Below, one piece after another: positions 39,146 to 52,855 of a DNA stretch of 64,000 nt. Position numbers and translations under genes: made by a program. The notes beneath the pieces were generated by a model. That model saw only the letters and a program-made list of their open reading frames with translations, had not been told where the DNA came from and made no database searches. Source of the DNA: Lethocerus indicus (lineage: Eukaryota > Arthropoda > Insecta > Hemiptera > Belostomatidae); contig JACDQD010000005.1 in assembly GCA_019843655.1 (NCBI GenBank), positions 26,112,954-26,176,953 on the forward strand. Reading direction: 5' to 3'. Position 1 is the first letter of the stretch. Each line of letters starts with the position of its first letter.

Positions 39146-39146
<1 letters not shown>

Positions 39147-39881
39147 GTGCGCGTGTGTGTTCTAATATCGTTATATCGTTCTATGTCTACTATCGTTCAA
39201 ATGGAAAGAGTGTTATATATTTATTTCCTTAGCGTCCGTAACGTAATTCCATTAATCCTCTCATTTGCCCGGAACAAAATTTGACGATCCCCTTCTAATT
39301 TGCACTATAGGACTGGAGCACTGGAGGAAACCTAAATTCCTTCTTAGAGTAACGAATATTGAAGAATCTGAAATGGTCATTGTTGAAACGTTACAATTCA
39401 ACCAAGTAGTACACTCGGGAATCAGTCATGAAACCGCTCATATTCGGTGTCATATTTTCTATACCGAGGCTCAGGCTCTATTCATTAATCAGGATATTAT
39501 TTCGACCTCGATTCATTCAAACGACACGGCGGGCGTTCCGGTCATTTGCGTCAGTTAACGGCCGGGCGGCCTAATATAATAACTTTCTTTCCAGAAAGCG
39601 GAACAAAAGCGAGGGGGGGGCTGGAACAAAAAATGACATAATTATCGTAAAATGCAAATTCGACTGGTGCGTCGGACCCCCCACCCTACACCCCTCCTGC
39701 CCCACTTCTTTCTTCTTTTGCGATCTAATGCAACAGCGCCACATTGCAATTACCGGGCGACGTTCGGAACTATAATAGCTCAGGAAAAAAAAAATTTTTT
39801 CCCGAAAAATATGGGGTTTAATTGGCCAGTTTTCCACTCCGTTAGGGGCCTCATTTGCGTTCAAACGACCCCCGCCGCGGG

Positions 39882-39905
39882 GACGACGACGGCGACGACG
39901 AGGAC
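39882..39905. repeat. (GAC/GACG)n trinucleotide tract
   Basis: Repeated GACGAC with GGC interruptions at the edge of a GC-rich patch. Confidence 0.9.
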
Positions 39906-41680
39906 GAATTCGGACCAGTTTTTACATTTCCTTGGGACTAGAGTTGCCGCTAGTTAAGATCTGCACGTATGGTATGCGGTTCTAGGCCGCCCGTTCATAT
40001 TGTGCCAGCTCTATTTGGAATTGTAAATTTTTCGTTTGCATCCAATTCCCACCTCTCGGTTTGGAGGCAAATATTTGAAATCCAGTGCACTCTAAATTTA
40101 GATCACGTTTAACAGTTAAAAACAGAAATATATTTGTGCTAGTGAAGTGTTTTTTCATCACGGTGCGTTGGATTTTAAATCGCTTATTTATTCTCAACCT
40201 GATCATGATTCGTCTCTGCAAATTTTTACCAAGTAAGGCAATGGGAATGGAAAAGTCCTTAATGTAGATAAAATGTATTCTTATAATACTAGAGTATAAT
40301 TTGTTTATCTTTACAGACTAATATATTTTTTATTCTAAAAATTTAGTTCAGATTTTAATATAAAGGAACCAGTACACAGGCAATTTTAGATTATTTAGGC
40401 TTGGAAAATATAAAACACTGATCCAATCATTACACACACATGACACACAAGCAATGCAGGTACAATACATGCACACAATACGGACATTTACGTCATTATA
40501 TTTATGAAAATAAGTGACACACTAAACTTTGAATTTATCCAAATTCATAAAGAAATCTAATCGATACTTGCACGATCACCTACTTCAAAGAATTTGCATA
40601 TATCCTGAGTTAATCTAACCGAGGATGAGTAGTTTGGATAGGATAAATGCTAAACACGGTACTGGCCAATTTAATCTACGCAGAAACAGTTCCAGGAATA
40701 TTTACAAATGAATCTGTATGCTATCAGTTAATGACTTCTCCCAGACGATGTCATGTTCTAAAACGATCTCTGGATATGTTATTTTTGAACCAAAGTAAGT
40801 AAACATAGTGATGCTTAACTAAATGCGTGTAAACAAATGAGGAATTTGTACGAAATGTTGGTGCTCTCACAGGGTTGAAATCATACAGCTAAAGTAAAAT
40901 ACACAATGAGACCTTCCCATCCCACGCAGATTGTATCCGAATATTGACTCAGGAGGGACGAAAAATCCCCCCCCCGCAATCAGTATTTCCATTCAGTTTC
41001 TGTTTCATTAAAGCCAAATAAGTTAGGAACGAAGGTATTCTATAAATGTAGCCGGGGAACAATCAGAAAATGAGACTACTCCAAGCCGGACAGGAATCAC
41101 AAGATATCGGTTTATTCATCGTTGATTCCCTCTAGAGTTTCCGCTTTCGCCAGGTATTTCAAGATTCAATAACAGATAATAAGAGATGACAGACGAATTG
41201 AGCATATTAAGAATAGTGTTTGAAATAATCGGATGTAACGCAATGGAATATTCACCGGCGCCACTTGTCACCGTGTCTAATGTGCCGTTGAGTCCGGAAC
41301 AATTGGACATGCGACTTAATTAGTTAAGAACTTTAATAGATTAATCCATATTAATATATATTTGCGATAGTTATTCGTGATTTATCTTTGTCAGTCTCTC
41401 TGAATAAGAGAAATACAATATTTTTTCAAATATACTTTCATTTTTACGCCATCATTATATTAGTTTCGCTGTAACATTACAAATTCAGTACTAACAGTGC
41501 ATTAGTACTAGATCAAAATGATTAGCAACATGCAATTGGACATGCCAATAATAATATTAAATCGTGAAAGTTAATTCCCAGATAGGAATCTATTTTTAAA
41601 AAAATGGAAAAATTATTTATACTGATTAGTTATGATGATTGACCAGAGTGGGTTCCTCCTTACTTATTCTGCCTCGAGAG

Positions 41681-41684
<4 letters not shown>

Positions 41685-41736
<52 letters not shown>
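41685..41736. repeat. (TA)n microsatellite
   Basis: About 26 uninterrupted TA units in AT-rich intron sequence. Confidence 0.97.
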
Positions 41737-41737
<1 letters not shown>

Positions 41738-43397
41738 TAAGAGTTTAAAATGTATATACTGATATAGGAATTTGTCAAAAGTAAGAAAGCGGAGGTAGAG
41801 TTAACAGAAAGTAAGAAAGGAGGGATAGTTGAATACTAGTTTAGGAGGCCCATAAGCGGTGTCCACTGTCCCGTCTCATCCGTTACAGTGATCACAATCA
41901 AAACCCAATATCGGCAACCAAAACTTGGAACGGCTTCTATTAACCCCATTTAAGCCCCCTATAATTATCTCTCTAAAACGGTTAATTATTATATAGTTAG
42001 CCAGCGGAGCGGACCCTAGTGGCCCAAAATTAGCCCAGATCACGTCTCGGCGGGCATTAGCCGATCCCGCTAGCACTGAAAAACCCCGACCGGTCGAAAA
42101 TCATTGTTCATTTCGATTAATACACTTTTCTTCATTGTATTTTCGGTTTCGAGCGAGGGGACGAATACAAAATGCAAGAGTTCCGCGGAAGTAGGATCGA
42201 ACAAAAGGTTACATTGTCGGGGTTTCTTTCATCGGATAATTATTTCATTCCGGGCCCACGCCAACCGATTCAATCGGGAATTGATTTTTCCTGGCTTCCC
42301 AAAGATACCCCGCTTCCTTTTTTCCATTTTCATTGCAGTCCATGCCTTTTAGGACAAAAATTCTTCTTAAAAAATATAAAAAAACGCATTATAGAAACAC
42401 ATAATACGCAATTAAGTATTGACAAAATACTGACATCAATTAATTGCTTTTTACATGAAGTCCGGTACATCAACATTTTAATACGTTGTCGTATACAACT
42501 AAATCAAGTAGAAAACAGCAGGTTTTACAGCAGAGGGACGCTCAATCAATTATCAATCAATTATTAATTTAGATCTAGTAATATGTTCCACCCAAACGAA
42601 TAAATTAAACGATTTATTTTGAAAGAAATAATCGACTATTTTCTCGATGATTTTAGTCCGCTAAAAAGTGGTAATGATACTTCAGCCACGTTTCGTATTA
42701 CTGGATGGGGGAAACTGATAAATTACCGATAATCGGGGTTGCAAATCCCCACAATTCGTATTTTACCCCGTGGCACAGTGACTAACAGTAGCAGTTGTAA
42801 TTGACTGCTAATTCGGGAATATATCGCTGATAGAGGAACGATGCGTGCATTTTAATTCGATTTCTGAATCTGATAATGAAAATGTTACTTTGCAATATCA
42901 GTTTTTACTGTATATCTGGTTTTAAATACAATTTCATATTGGTTTCTGAAGCAAATTAATTATATAATTGATGTTATTATTATGACATTCTATATTGTTA
43001 TTATTTTAGCGTATTGTTTCATTCATTTTTTGAAATATGAAAAAACAATACAGTTAATGATAGCGCAGAATTTATTTTATTATTCATTATTTATTTAGTA
43101 CATTCAGTGGGTTTCCCCTCCGGTCGTGGGGGATGAGGTGATTTGAAACATAGCGGGGAGCATTAAGGATGGTACAAAGGACTCTTGAGTAGGATCTCCT
43201 GATGCGAGCGATGTCGGCTGTCTTTGTGGAACCACATTTCAAATATCACCAAATTTGGGGCGAATTGAAGAATTATTATAGGGAAATTTTATAACGGCTT
43301 CCAGGGGCCATTACGCAGTACTGTTTCCCCTCCATGTGCATGATATGAGCTGAAGTTGATAGCGGGGCCTACGTGAGTGGGCGTTAAACAGAGAGTT

Positions 43398-43433
43398 TAT
43401 AAAAGGGGGCTCGGCGGGCCCCCTCGACAGTCC
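43398..43433 (+). promoter_or_regulatory. TATA plus initiator-like arrangement
   Basis: TATAAAAG at 43398-43405 matches the TATAWAAR consensus. ACAGTC at 43427-43432 resembles the arthropod initiator, with A at 43429 placing the TATA box at -31. A perfect GGGGGC/GCCCCC hairpin (43405-43410 with 43418-43423) sits between them. An ATG 8 bp further on opens a 74-codon frame of no known family. No downstream promoter element is seen. It could be chance. Confidence 0.25.
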
Positions 43434-44938
43434 ATTATGAAGCTGGCTGCCCGCCGGCCCATCTTAGCCCCGGCCCTCTCCGCTGGTCCAATCTCGATTA
43501 TCGAACAATGTGCAAACCTACCCCTCCAGCCACCCTGTCGTGCGGTAACAATTCCCTCCGACCGGGATAAAACACTATTCACTCCCCAACAAACAACAAT
43601 TTCGCACCAACAAAATGAGCTGGATTATGTCGTTACGGATCCTATAACTGATAATATGTAACAACTGCTAATTACGAAGCCAAATTTCAATCGTCGCCGG
43701 ATAAAGTAAACTGTCCAATTGAAAGAAACGTTGTCGATTTCAGGCAAACAGAAATTAGTGTGATTAAATTAAATTAATAAGAGACAATATTTAGAGTTAA
43801 TTTACATTTTTTAAATTACTAATTTCTTCTTTTCCTCCAAACTGTCTTCATTAATTTTCTCTATTATGTGCAGACCTGAATTTATTCGAGCAACTTGGAT
43901 GACTTGGAATCAAAACGTAGCCGAGTTACGCTACATAATCGGCTCAGATAATGCTGGGTGTGTCCTGGGATTGTCAAATCGGGACAGGGAATATGCTGAG
44001 ACCGATATTCTCTGGCTGTATTAATCCAGAGAACGTTTCCTCCTATGTCTCGTTTCGTTCCTATAGTCCGTTCTTCGTGGTATCAAATTCGACCGTCCTA
44101 TCCTCCGCGAAAACTATTTTACTATCCCAGTTAGTGTCAGGTCCGGTTACACTATAGTTCTGGACGGCTGCAGCCGCAAATGTTAACGCTCGTGCATTCC
44201 TCCCGGGCATCGGGCGAAGGAAACAACTTCTAGAAACTAAAATTCGATAATTAACACCGAAGCTTGAACAAAGCCGTACATAGCTCTACTTGACGTTTTG
44301 GCAAGAACGCTGGAAGCGAGTATAAACAATTATTTGAAATTTCGTCATGATTCAATGCCTAATTTGCGAAAATTTATTTTTAATTAACACGACTCATGTT
44401 TATAATTTAATCATCGGTACTTAACAGCGAAAGAATTAAATTAAAGACATCGGAATAAGTTTCCTCAGTACCGGTTTTTATATCGTAATGCGAATATCTT
44501 TCTGACAATTGGGCCTACTGATGGGTATAAAGATATACCTTTCCTTAGACTGAGTGGAGGATCTCACTTCTGTGAATAACTCAGGCATAATAAGAAAGGC
44601 TATGTATGTCCGATCCTCTACACCCGTGCAGTACCCCATTAAAAGAATATCAAACGCAAAATATTAAAAGAAACACAAGAAACGCTAATTTCTTCCCTGT
44701 GTTATCTCCTTCGGGTGAACAGTTGGCTTGCAGAGTCGACGGTCCTGTGTGACATCAGATGCGCTGCCCGGAAGTGGGGAACGGGTGAAAAACAAGCGTC
44801 CGGCTCAACCCAGGAGGGTTGAGGATGCTGGGGCAAGGAAAGAACAGTTATTGTCAAAACAGCGTGCAGGGGGTGGCTCCTTTGTTGGCTAGTCACTGTG
44901 ATGGCGAGTGAGTGTGTGTTCTTATGCGATGGTATACA

Positions 44939-44970
44939 CGTGTGTGCGTGTGTGTGTGTGTGTGAGTGTG
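44939..44970. repeat. (GT)n tract
   Basis: Interrupted GT repeat (CGTGTGTGCG then GT units), preceded by a short GAGTGAGTGTGTG stretch. Potential Z-DNA. Confidence 0.92.
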
Positions 44971-46199
44971 GGGAGGGAGGACGTCCAAGGTCTCCATTGG
45001 GTCGGCTGGAACGCCCCTTCTGTATACAGAATATAAATTAAAGAACAACATTGTAAAAGGGTACGTGTCCGAGGGACAGGGTTTTTCTCGGCCGGGCAAG
45101 ATCCCCAGTTATTGTTTTAACCGGATTGTCTGACCGCAACGTCGTTTCTCATTGCTTGTCCCCACCCCACCAGGCACCACTTATGGTTCCGTCATATTCA
45201 GAAAACGGAACTGATAGGAATTTAATTAACAACGGAGAAATAGCTATGCCTCGAGAAAATCACTGCGAAGACCTTGCTCAATGAATTAAGAAACACGGAA
45301 TAGGAAAAATTATTCCTTTTATAAATCGTTCAAAATTATCTCCCCTGTTCGCAATATTAACATCACTCATACAACGATTGGTATGGCCTGAAACTGCAGC
45401 AATTCCTCCGTCATTCGTACATAGATGGTCAGTACAATTTCCTAAATCGCGTCTGTAATTTTAGAGAACAAAAATTGTGCCCGTGATATTTTTGTGGTCT
45501 CTTCTCCACGGTCTTTGACCAAATCGGATTTTACCACTAATCGTTAGTGGATGTTTACTACTCCTAAGTTATAATTAACCATAACCAACCAGCATCGGAT
45601 GGGGGATACCTAAATCTAAAAGGCGTAATAAAGACAATAACCGGATCCCTTTCGTGCATTTGAATTAAAGGATGGCTTTGGACGAATTAGCTGCCGCCTA
45701 ATTTACAGCAGTAACAGAAAATCTGAAAATCAATAATACAAATAGCTTTGGAACCAAAAAGAGTACCGCTATTGGTGGGCCATTGAGTGCAGTATAATTC
45801 TGCTAACAGGATAGTCCAATTGCCACCGTCATTGTAACTAACGGACACTAACAGACCGCACTATTGCCGGCGATAGAAATTCTATCTGCCCGCCAAAGCC
45901 GCTTTACATTGCAAACGCCCCTTTCTCCTATTTGCGATTGCCTCGTGAATACATTGCACCATTGATGACGCGTAAGCTTATTACGTTCGGTGAAAGAACT
46001 GTTTATAATTCTGACCCGAAGTCAGAAATAAAAGCGTACGGTAAAAGCGTTTGTTTCTGCTGAGGTTTTCATAGTTTACATTCGAAACCACCATTTGAGG
46101 ATATAGTTTAATACTAATAAGCGATAAGTAATGACTGATGATATAAAAGAACGGCGAAGCCGGACAAGGTCCGAGACCTAACAATCCGGAGGAAACCAG

Positions 46200-46860
46200 A
46201 CGGGTGGTAATATTATAACGGATTATTTTGGCTTTCTTTCCCTGAGCGGGATTTAGTAGAGTTGTAAGGAAACTGAAGCGGGTGCTCTAACGGCCGAGGG
46301 AGGAAGCCGGAGAAAGTGCCTAGTCTCTTACCCAAACGGTAGGAAATAGCCGAGTGCAACCGAGCCTCATAAAAGTACAGTTTTCTTCTATTTCCCTCCC
46401 TCTTCAATCTCTCATTCTAGCGTTCTCCGTCTCCCTCTTGTCCTCCCCATTTTCCCTTTTCTCGTTCTCGAAACTAATAAAAACTCCTCGACTAGTTGCC
46501 GTGGGACGGGCTCCTTGATATTTTCGCGGAGCCTGAAAAGATAAGCGGGCCGCACTCGGTCCCATTAGGGGCCCATTCATTTGGCCCCGCCCCCCGCCCG
46601 ACACTCGGTATTCGTTTCCCTCTGAAGGGCCCCACTCGAGCCCGCTCTTTGAACGGCCCTTCTACCCCGGTTTAAAAAAAACATTATGAAGATGAGTGCC
46701 GTCCGGATTTTTTGGAAACTTCCTTTATTTCCGGAGTGCTTTATTCGCCCCGGGGACCAAATATAAATTCTATCCCGAAAGGGACTCGAGTCGTCTTATT
46801 AATAAAACGGATTATTCGGTTTGGAATCGGGCCCTCGTAACTGACGGCCTTCGGCCGTAT
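46200..46860. other. GC-rich patch with pyrimidine tract
   Basis: A pyrimidine-rich stretch at 46380-46470 is followed by GGCCC/GCCCG-rich sequence to 46670. A GACGGCCTTCGGCCGT hairpin-like palindrome sits near 46842-46858. No gene. Confidence 0.5.
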
Positions 46861-49315
46861 AAATGTTTCTTTTCTATGAAAATACGAATGCTCTCAGTCT
46901 GGAGAGATTCTGATATAAAAGAAATCTCATCGCCGATTCGAAACTCATTGCGAAACGATGACTTGTGAAGTATCTCACAAAGGTTTCGTTTGCGAACCGC
47001 TACGAAAGAAGCTCAATAGAGAAGTAGTTCAGCGGGAAAGTAATAAATAATACCGTTTTAGTGAATGGAATTTATTCTGGCCGTGATTCTTCCGAAAAGT
47101 ACTTGAAAAAAATATGTTTATCGTCTTAAATATCTGCGTCGTACATCGTGGGCGCCTCTATCTTTATTATTAAGCTTATTATACGAAACAATCGTGGATT
47201 TTATGGCGGATACCAGATATTTGAAGGGGAATAAAATAACACGAGCCGATAGTATTTGATACTTATGTTTCTACTTAGCAGGAATTAGAACCGATCTAAT
47301 ATAATTATTTCAAATTCGTGAACCGGAAGTAGGTGTCGCCGAAACGAACTAACCGGTAAATAGGAAGTGGGCAGGTTAGAGGGGCCCTCGATAGGAACTG
47401 GGCGGGGGACGGGCGCAATTTGCAGGGTAAGCGGTCCTCATTAACAATACTCGGGGGGCGAGAGCCGACCGTCCACAATCAATCGTCAGTGCGTGCAAAG
47501 GGGCCACAATAACCGGGCACAAAGGGGGGCTTCGATTGGAAACATTGTTGCGCGGCGCTAAATTGAGTGGCCCTCCAGTTTTAAATTCAACGTCAAACAG
47601 GCCGCCTCGGTTGACGTGTTTGGACAGGACTAGAAGACCGTAACGCGACCCGGGCAGACGACGAATTGACGCCTGTTGAAATAAGGCCCGGCCCCCTCAC
47701 TGTTGTTCTAACCTTCCCTGTAAATAGATGAACTCTAAACGGATAAACGGGTGAAAAGACGATCCGTTTTAAGCCGCGAAAATTAAATCTATTCCATTTT
47801 CGGAATATTTCGTGGAAACTGAAGAATTTTCAATATGAAGATTTCAATAAGAATACCTACCAACACTGACGAATCGCCTCTGTAATTATAAAATGCTTAA
47901 TTATTCGTTCGTATTGATTTAATATCGGTGGCATATTAAACTTCGTAACTATAATTTCCTACTGTCTCGAGTATGTTAAATGCAGCCGAGAATCCATAAG
48001 CGTTGGAATGATGATGATGACGACCAACCAAAATTGAATTGTCTAGTCGGGAATCCGAGACGTGACAATTGGACGTTTTTCAGAAAATATTCGTGCATCA
48101 AAGTTAATGTATTCTAGTATGATACTTCACGGGGCTGTTGCGAACCGTGGCCGAGAGTGGGTACTCGGGCCGGACCTAAGGGTGGTGGTGGGAAGAGGGG
48201 GTGGGGGTGGAAGGAATTAATACATTTTCGATTAAAGCGATACTGTATAGCCCGGAGGGACAGTGAGGTCGGCTTCAATTATAGGAGGGATCCGGCTATT
48301 CGGGGAGGGCCAACCGGCGTGACTCCGCATTCTAAACAGCCCCACGACCGCACCGACCGGCGCCGCCGCTATTTTTCGCTTAGATTTATGCGACACCCGA
48401 GAGTCTATTGCCGATATTCTATTGCACAATCAACATCCGCTGCAGTTCGTACAGTAAATATAGTAGAACTATTAAAACATCTGCGGTCCTCTGTCAACAC
48501 TAAATATTTAAAATTAAATACTTCACATAGTTTTCTCCTTCAGTCAAATTGGAAGTGGAAATTGTCCATCAGTTGTTAGTGTAATAGTTCGACATAAAGT
48601 GTTCTAATATTTTTTTGGAAGCACGTTTCATTCGTCTCTTTTATTTTTTGCTCTGAGAACTTGGCAGCGACGAATAGTAGACTAAAAAAATCGAATAGTG
48701 AGTAAAGAAATATTGGCGTTGAAATATTGGAACAAATTTGATCTTATTTCAGTAGTACAAACGAAAAGTGCGTACGATTTTCTATTGTAATAATATAACT
48801 ATTGGCGTTGACCGCGGGCATATATCATTGAACATCCGCTGGCGGTGTCGGCGTAGAACATATTGATTAGAGAAAGCTGTCAATACAAATATTAATTTAT
48901 GAACGTGCCTAATTTATGTATTAGGGGGAGGCGTTGAGGTCCACGGAACACGTTTAAACCATAACGCGTTACTAAGGGCGGCCGTGTCCGTTCCTGTGAC
49001 CTGCTACCTCAAAATCTATATAACGAATCAGTCTGAAATCTATTTATATTTAATTTTCCTGCTTGCCGCATTGTCCGATTTCGTCAGTTACAGTATGCAC
49101 TTTTTTCATATTTGTAAGGTCAAGTTTGTAAAATTAGATTTATTTTAATAACATTGAAGTGCGGAATGAACTGTTTGCAGAAGAAAATCTGTTGAAAAAC
49201 GCCACGGATATTATAGATATGAATCTGGGTAAACTTGTATATAAATTTTAATTTCGATTTTCGATACGTTGTTGAAAAGGGTTTTCTCGCAGAAATATAG
49301 CTTAAAATAGAGCTC

Positions 49316-49440
49316 GGGTGAGAGGAAGAGAAAGCGAGTCAGAAAGCGAAGGATGCGAGATTGAGATAGACATAGACTTATAGGGTGAGAGAGAGTGGGA
49401 GCGAGAGAGGGAGGGAGAGAGGGAGAGTGATTGGAGGGGG
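49316..49440. repeat. Purine-rich tract on + strand (GA/GGGA)
   Basis: Dominated by GAGA and GAGGGA units. The orientation is opposite to the CT tracts at 15.5, 17.7 and 35.6 kb. GAGAG runs are binding sites for GAGA factor in insects, but that is only a suggestion here. Confidence 0.85.
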
Positions 49441-52400
49441 AAGGTAGCCAGACGTTCCCTTAAAACGGTTCAGGTACAAAATACAAAAAAAAGCCAAAAG
49501 AGAATTCTGACTGGAATTCAGGACACAGCGATTTGTAGACGTGTTTGGCAATCGCAGAGCGGAAATTTTTTCCTGTGCGGGGCAATAGGAGTCGGTCCCT
49601 GCCCCGAACAAAATTGTTCGATAACGCCCAATTAGATTCATTCACGGAGGGGATGAGACATGTCTGGAATTTATGGAGTACACGCTATTGAATATTGTGT
49701 AATGAATTTATATTTTTAATTCAATCAACCTTGTTTGGTACAGCAATAACCATCATAATTGATTTAATTATTAACAGTTGATGTTATGCAACGTTGAGTA
49801 TTGAAGGATTCAATTAATCCTTCGATGTTAAACAGTTGATATCGATGGACAGTAATTTTCAACCAAAAATAACACAAAAAGTGCCGTCATATATAAATGT
49901 TGTTGTTCGTACAATGCTGGCAAAAAATAAATTATTTTCACTCATTTCATGAACTTGTTTGTTTCATTGATTAGATTTATTTAAATCCTGAGAAACATAT
50001 ATTTAAAAAATTGTTAACACATCCATCCCCTGTATACATTCCCATGTATGTTTTTGCTATTAAGGACAGGATTTCTTAATTATGATTTTTAAAACTACGA
50101 CAATAATAAATAAAACTGGCAAAATAATTACTCCTAATGTTTACCCATAACCATTACTAACCCAACATAACATAACAACCAGATATAACATAAGTAACTG
50201 GAAGAACCCTGTCTGAACGGAGACATTTATAGTGCAACTACAGGTATTTCTCGACTCTGTTAGAGGGTTGACGCAACAAGCCTAACAACTCAGACCCAAC
50301 CATCCTCGTATTCCCACTACGACAGTCTACTCCTAATGGCCCAGCATTAGTTGCACACTCAACTTTTGGTTCTATTATAACCACTATCCACGTTACAATT
50401 TCAATGTGCAACAATGTGTAGGTTCAGGTAGCAATAGACTAAGCGAAAACAGATGAAGCTATAACAATTCCTCCAATGTTATTTAATGAATGAGTCTCAT
50501 GCAAGATTGTTCTCAATCATAACTAAAGATGTTCGGCCTTTGAGTTGGACAAAATCGTCTAATTTATCCAGTTTTTATAACTTTCAATTAAAACGGTATT
50601 CACCAACTTAGGCAATTCGAGAATACCTTTTTTTCAGCAATATGCATCGCCGAATATGCGAATGTGTGTTTTGCAGACCGCAGTAACGAAGTTGCGCGGA
50701 CTATCGCGTGAGTGGGAATATTATCGGCCCCCCAAGTTTTACACGTTCGGAAATATAAGAATGCAAACCGTGCGCGCAATAAATCAAATTTGCCATTACC
50801 GCGCCTTTGTTCGTGTTCTGGGGGTAAAAAAATATTTTCAAGGACCTGAACAGCCACGCTCCGAATGAAACTGCACTACGTCTTAATATATTTCTTTCCC
50901 TTCTGCTCCATGCAATTATTTTATTGTTGAATAATAAAAATAACGTGTGTTCGTAACGATTGACATTAATAAGACTTATGCCGTGGTTTCTATTCTCATT
51001 CTTGCCGAGTCGGCAAAATCTAGAACATTTGTGACATTGTGATAATAATATGGAATGTTTCATCTAATGTTTCTTATTATCGACAAAAAGAAACAGCGAT
51101 GAATTAATTAAACTTTAAGATTGCGCAATATTCGTATAGTTATTGAATAACGATTCCATTATTTATGTATTTTAGATTATTATATATTGTGGCAACCGGA
51201 CGAACGGTTGTTGGCACCGAATTTTCGGCTGGAACTGCCGAATGTCTTAAGCTTCATCCCGAAAAGAAAACGTAATTTCCGTTGATCATTGTTTTGCGTT
51301 TGTTTCGCGGTCCAATATTGGAGAACGACTTTCCCTCCGAAGAGGAGGGTAATTTCCTGACGAAATCAACAGGTTACTGACAACTGGTGCGCAATCCGCT
51401 TTCTCCAAGTTTGGCTTCCGTCGACATTTCCTTGCGCCTCCCCTGATTAAAGCCAAAACGACAATCGGAGCTCACATAATTGATGTTCGATTAAATGACA
51501 TACTGCTGCGTACAATCAGCGTTCTCGTAAATAATCATCCTGTACAATATTTCCACATAGCATATAACCGTTTCTCTTGTATCACTCAACTGAGAATCAA
51601 TTGCCATAGTCAGCAGTAATTATAATGTCCAGTAATTGCATTCTTCAATCACTATTACAGACTACCAGTACTATTCTTAGTATTATCTCAGGCTAATTTT
51701 AGTATTTATGAAAAATCTATATTAACTAAAATTTAAGAACAAGAACTTTGAGAATAGCTTTCTGTTGGTATGTTACTAACGGAATAAACGATAAACCTTA
51801 AACCAAAAATTAATTTCCCTAATAAACGAAAATTATTGATCATTCGAATGTTCATTTAGTAATGCTAATGTCAACGATTCATTATTGTTGAAGGCTATAA
51901 ATGCAAGAAACTATACAATTAAATTGTGCAATTCCCGAAACAGTTAACATCATCGGCGGGAAACCATTTTCTTGTTCGTAATGCTTTCGATTCGTAATGC
52001 CAGAATTCGAATATGCTTTCCTTTATTTAAGCAAAAAATTATGAGAAAAATACTTTTAATAATACAATATAATACCTTCATATAAGCTTAATGGGGGGCT
52101 TAAACTATCGCGAAAGTTTGAGGCTGTTTAATACAGCTACTGACTCAATAAACACTCATCCGGACCGGATATAAGATCTTAGCGCGTGTAAGGACAATGG
52201 CCGGGCAAATAAGCCGCCGGCCGTTTGAACCTAATCACTGGGCCGAGGGGTAGAAAACAGGAGTTAACATCCAGAGGTGGCAGGCGGGGGGCGGGGGCGT
52301 TGGAGGGCTAAGGCATGAAGCATGAATTTTGTACAATGCAAAGTTTGTGCGGGAGGCGTTGCGGACGTGCTTCGAGGGGTTTAGGAGTTGACCTCATTAG

Positions 52401-52737
52401 AGCCGCCGGCCAAACCCACCCCTGACCCAATAGTTATGGACTACAATGGGACTACAATACCCTCCCACCCACCCTCCATTTCCCGCTCATAAGTAATACC
52501 TTTCATAACTTATAACTTGAGCCCGAAATTTACACACAACATTTATTCGGGCCCACTGTTCTCCTGCGCGTAATCCCTATCCTCCGTTATACGATTCGGT
52601 TCTTGAGCTATTTCTTTAATCGTGAGCCAATAATTCTAAATCGATGTTTAACTAGGACATTGTTATTATTTCATTGACAAATTACCACATTACTTCACAC
52701 ATACTAGTTACTAAAATCGAATACAATTTCCACGATA

Positions 52738-52855
52738 TGGTACGTACAATGGCGCTGATGTTAAACCCGCGAAACGCATGAGTCGTGCGGGCTTGACATC
52801 AGTGGGTGCCGTTGCTATATCAATTAAATGCTCCGCCTATATTGCCGTAATTTTT
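52738..52855 (+). repeat. Hairpin repeat family, copy 5 (divergent, strong stem)
   Basis: Folds as GGCGC 52751-52755 with GTGCC 52806-52810, TGATGT 52756-52761 with ACATCA 52796-52801, and CCCGC 52766-52770 with GCGGG 52787-52791. A TAAA/CTTG internal loop and a 16-nt terminal loop remain. The primary sequence differs from copy 4 at many places but the stems are intact. Confidence 0.66.
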
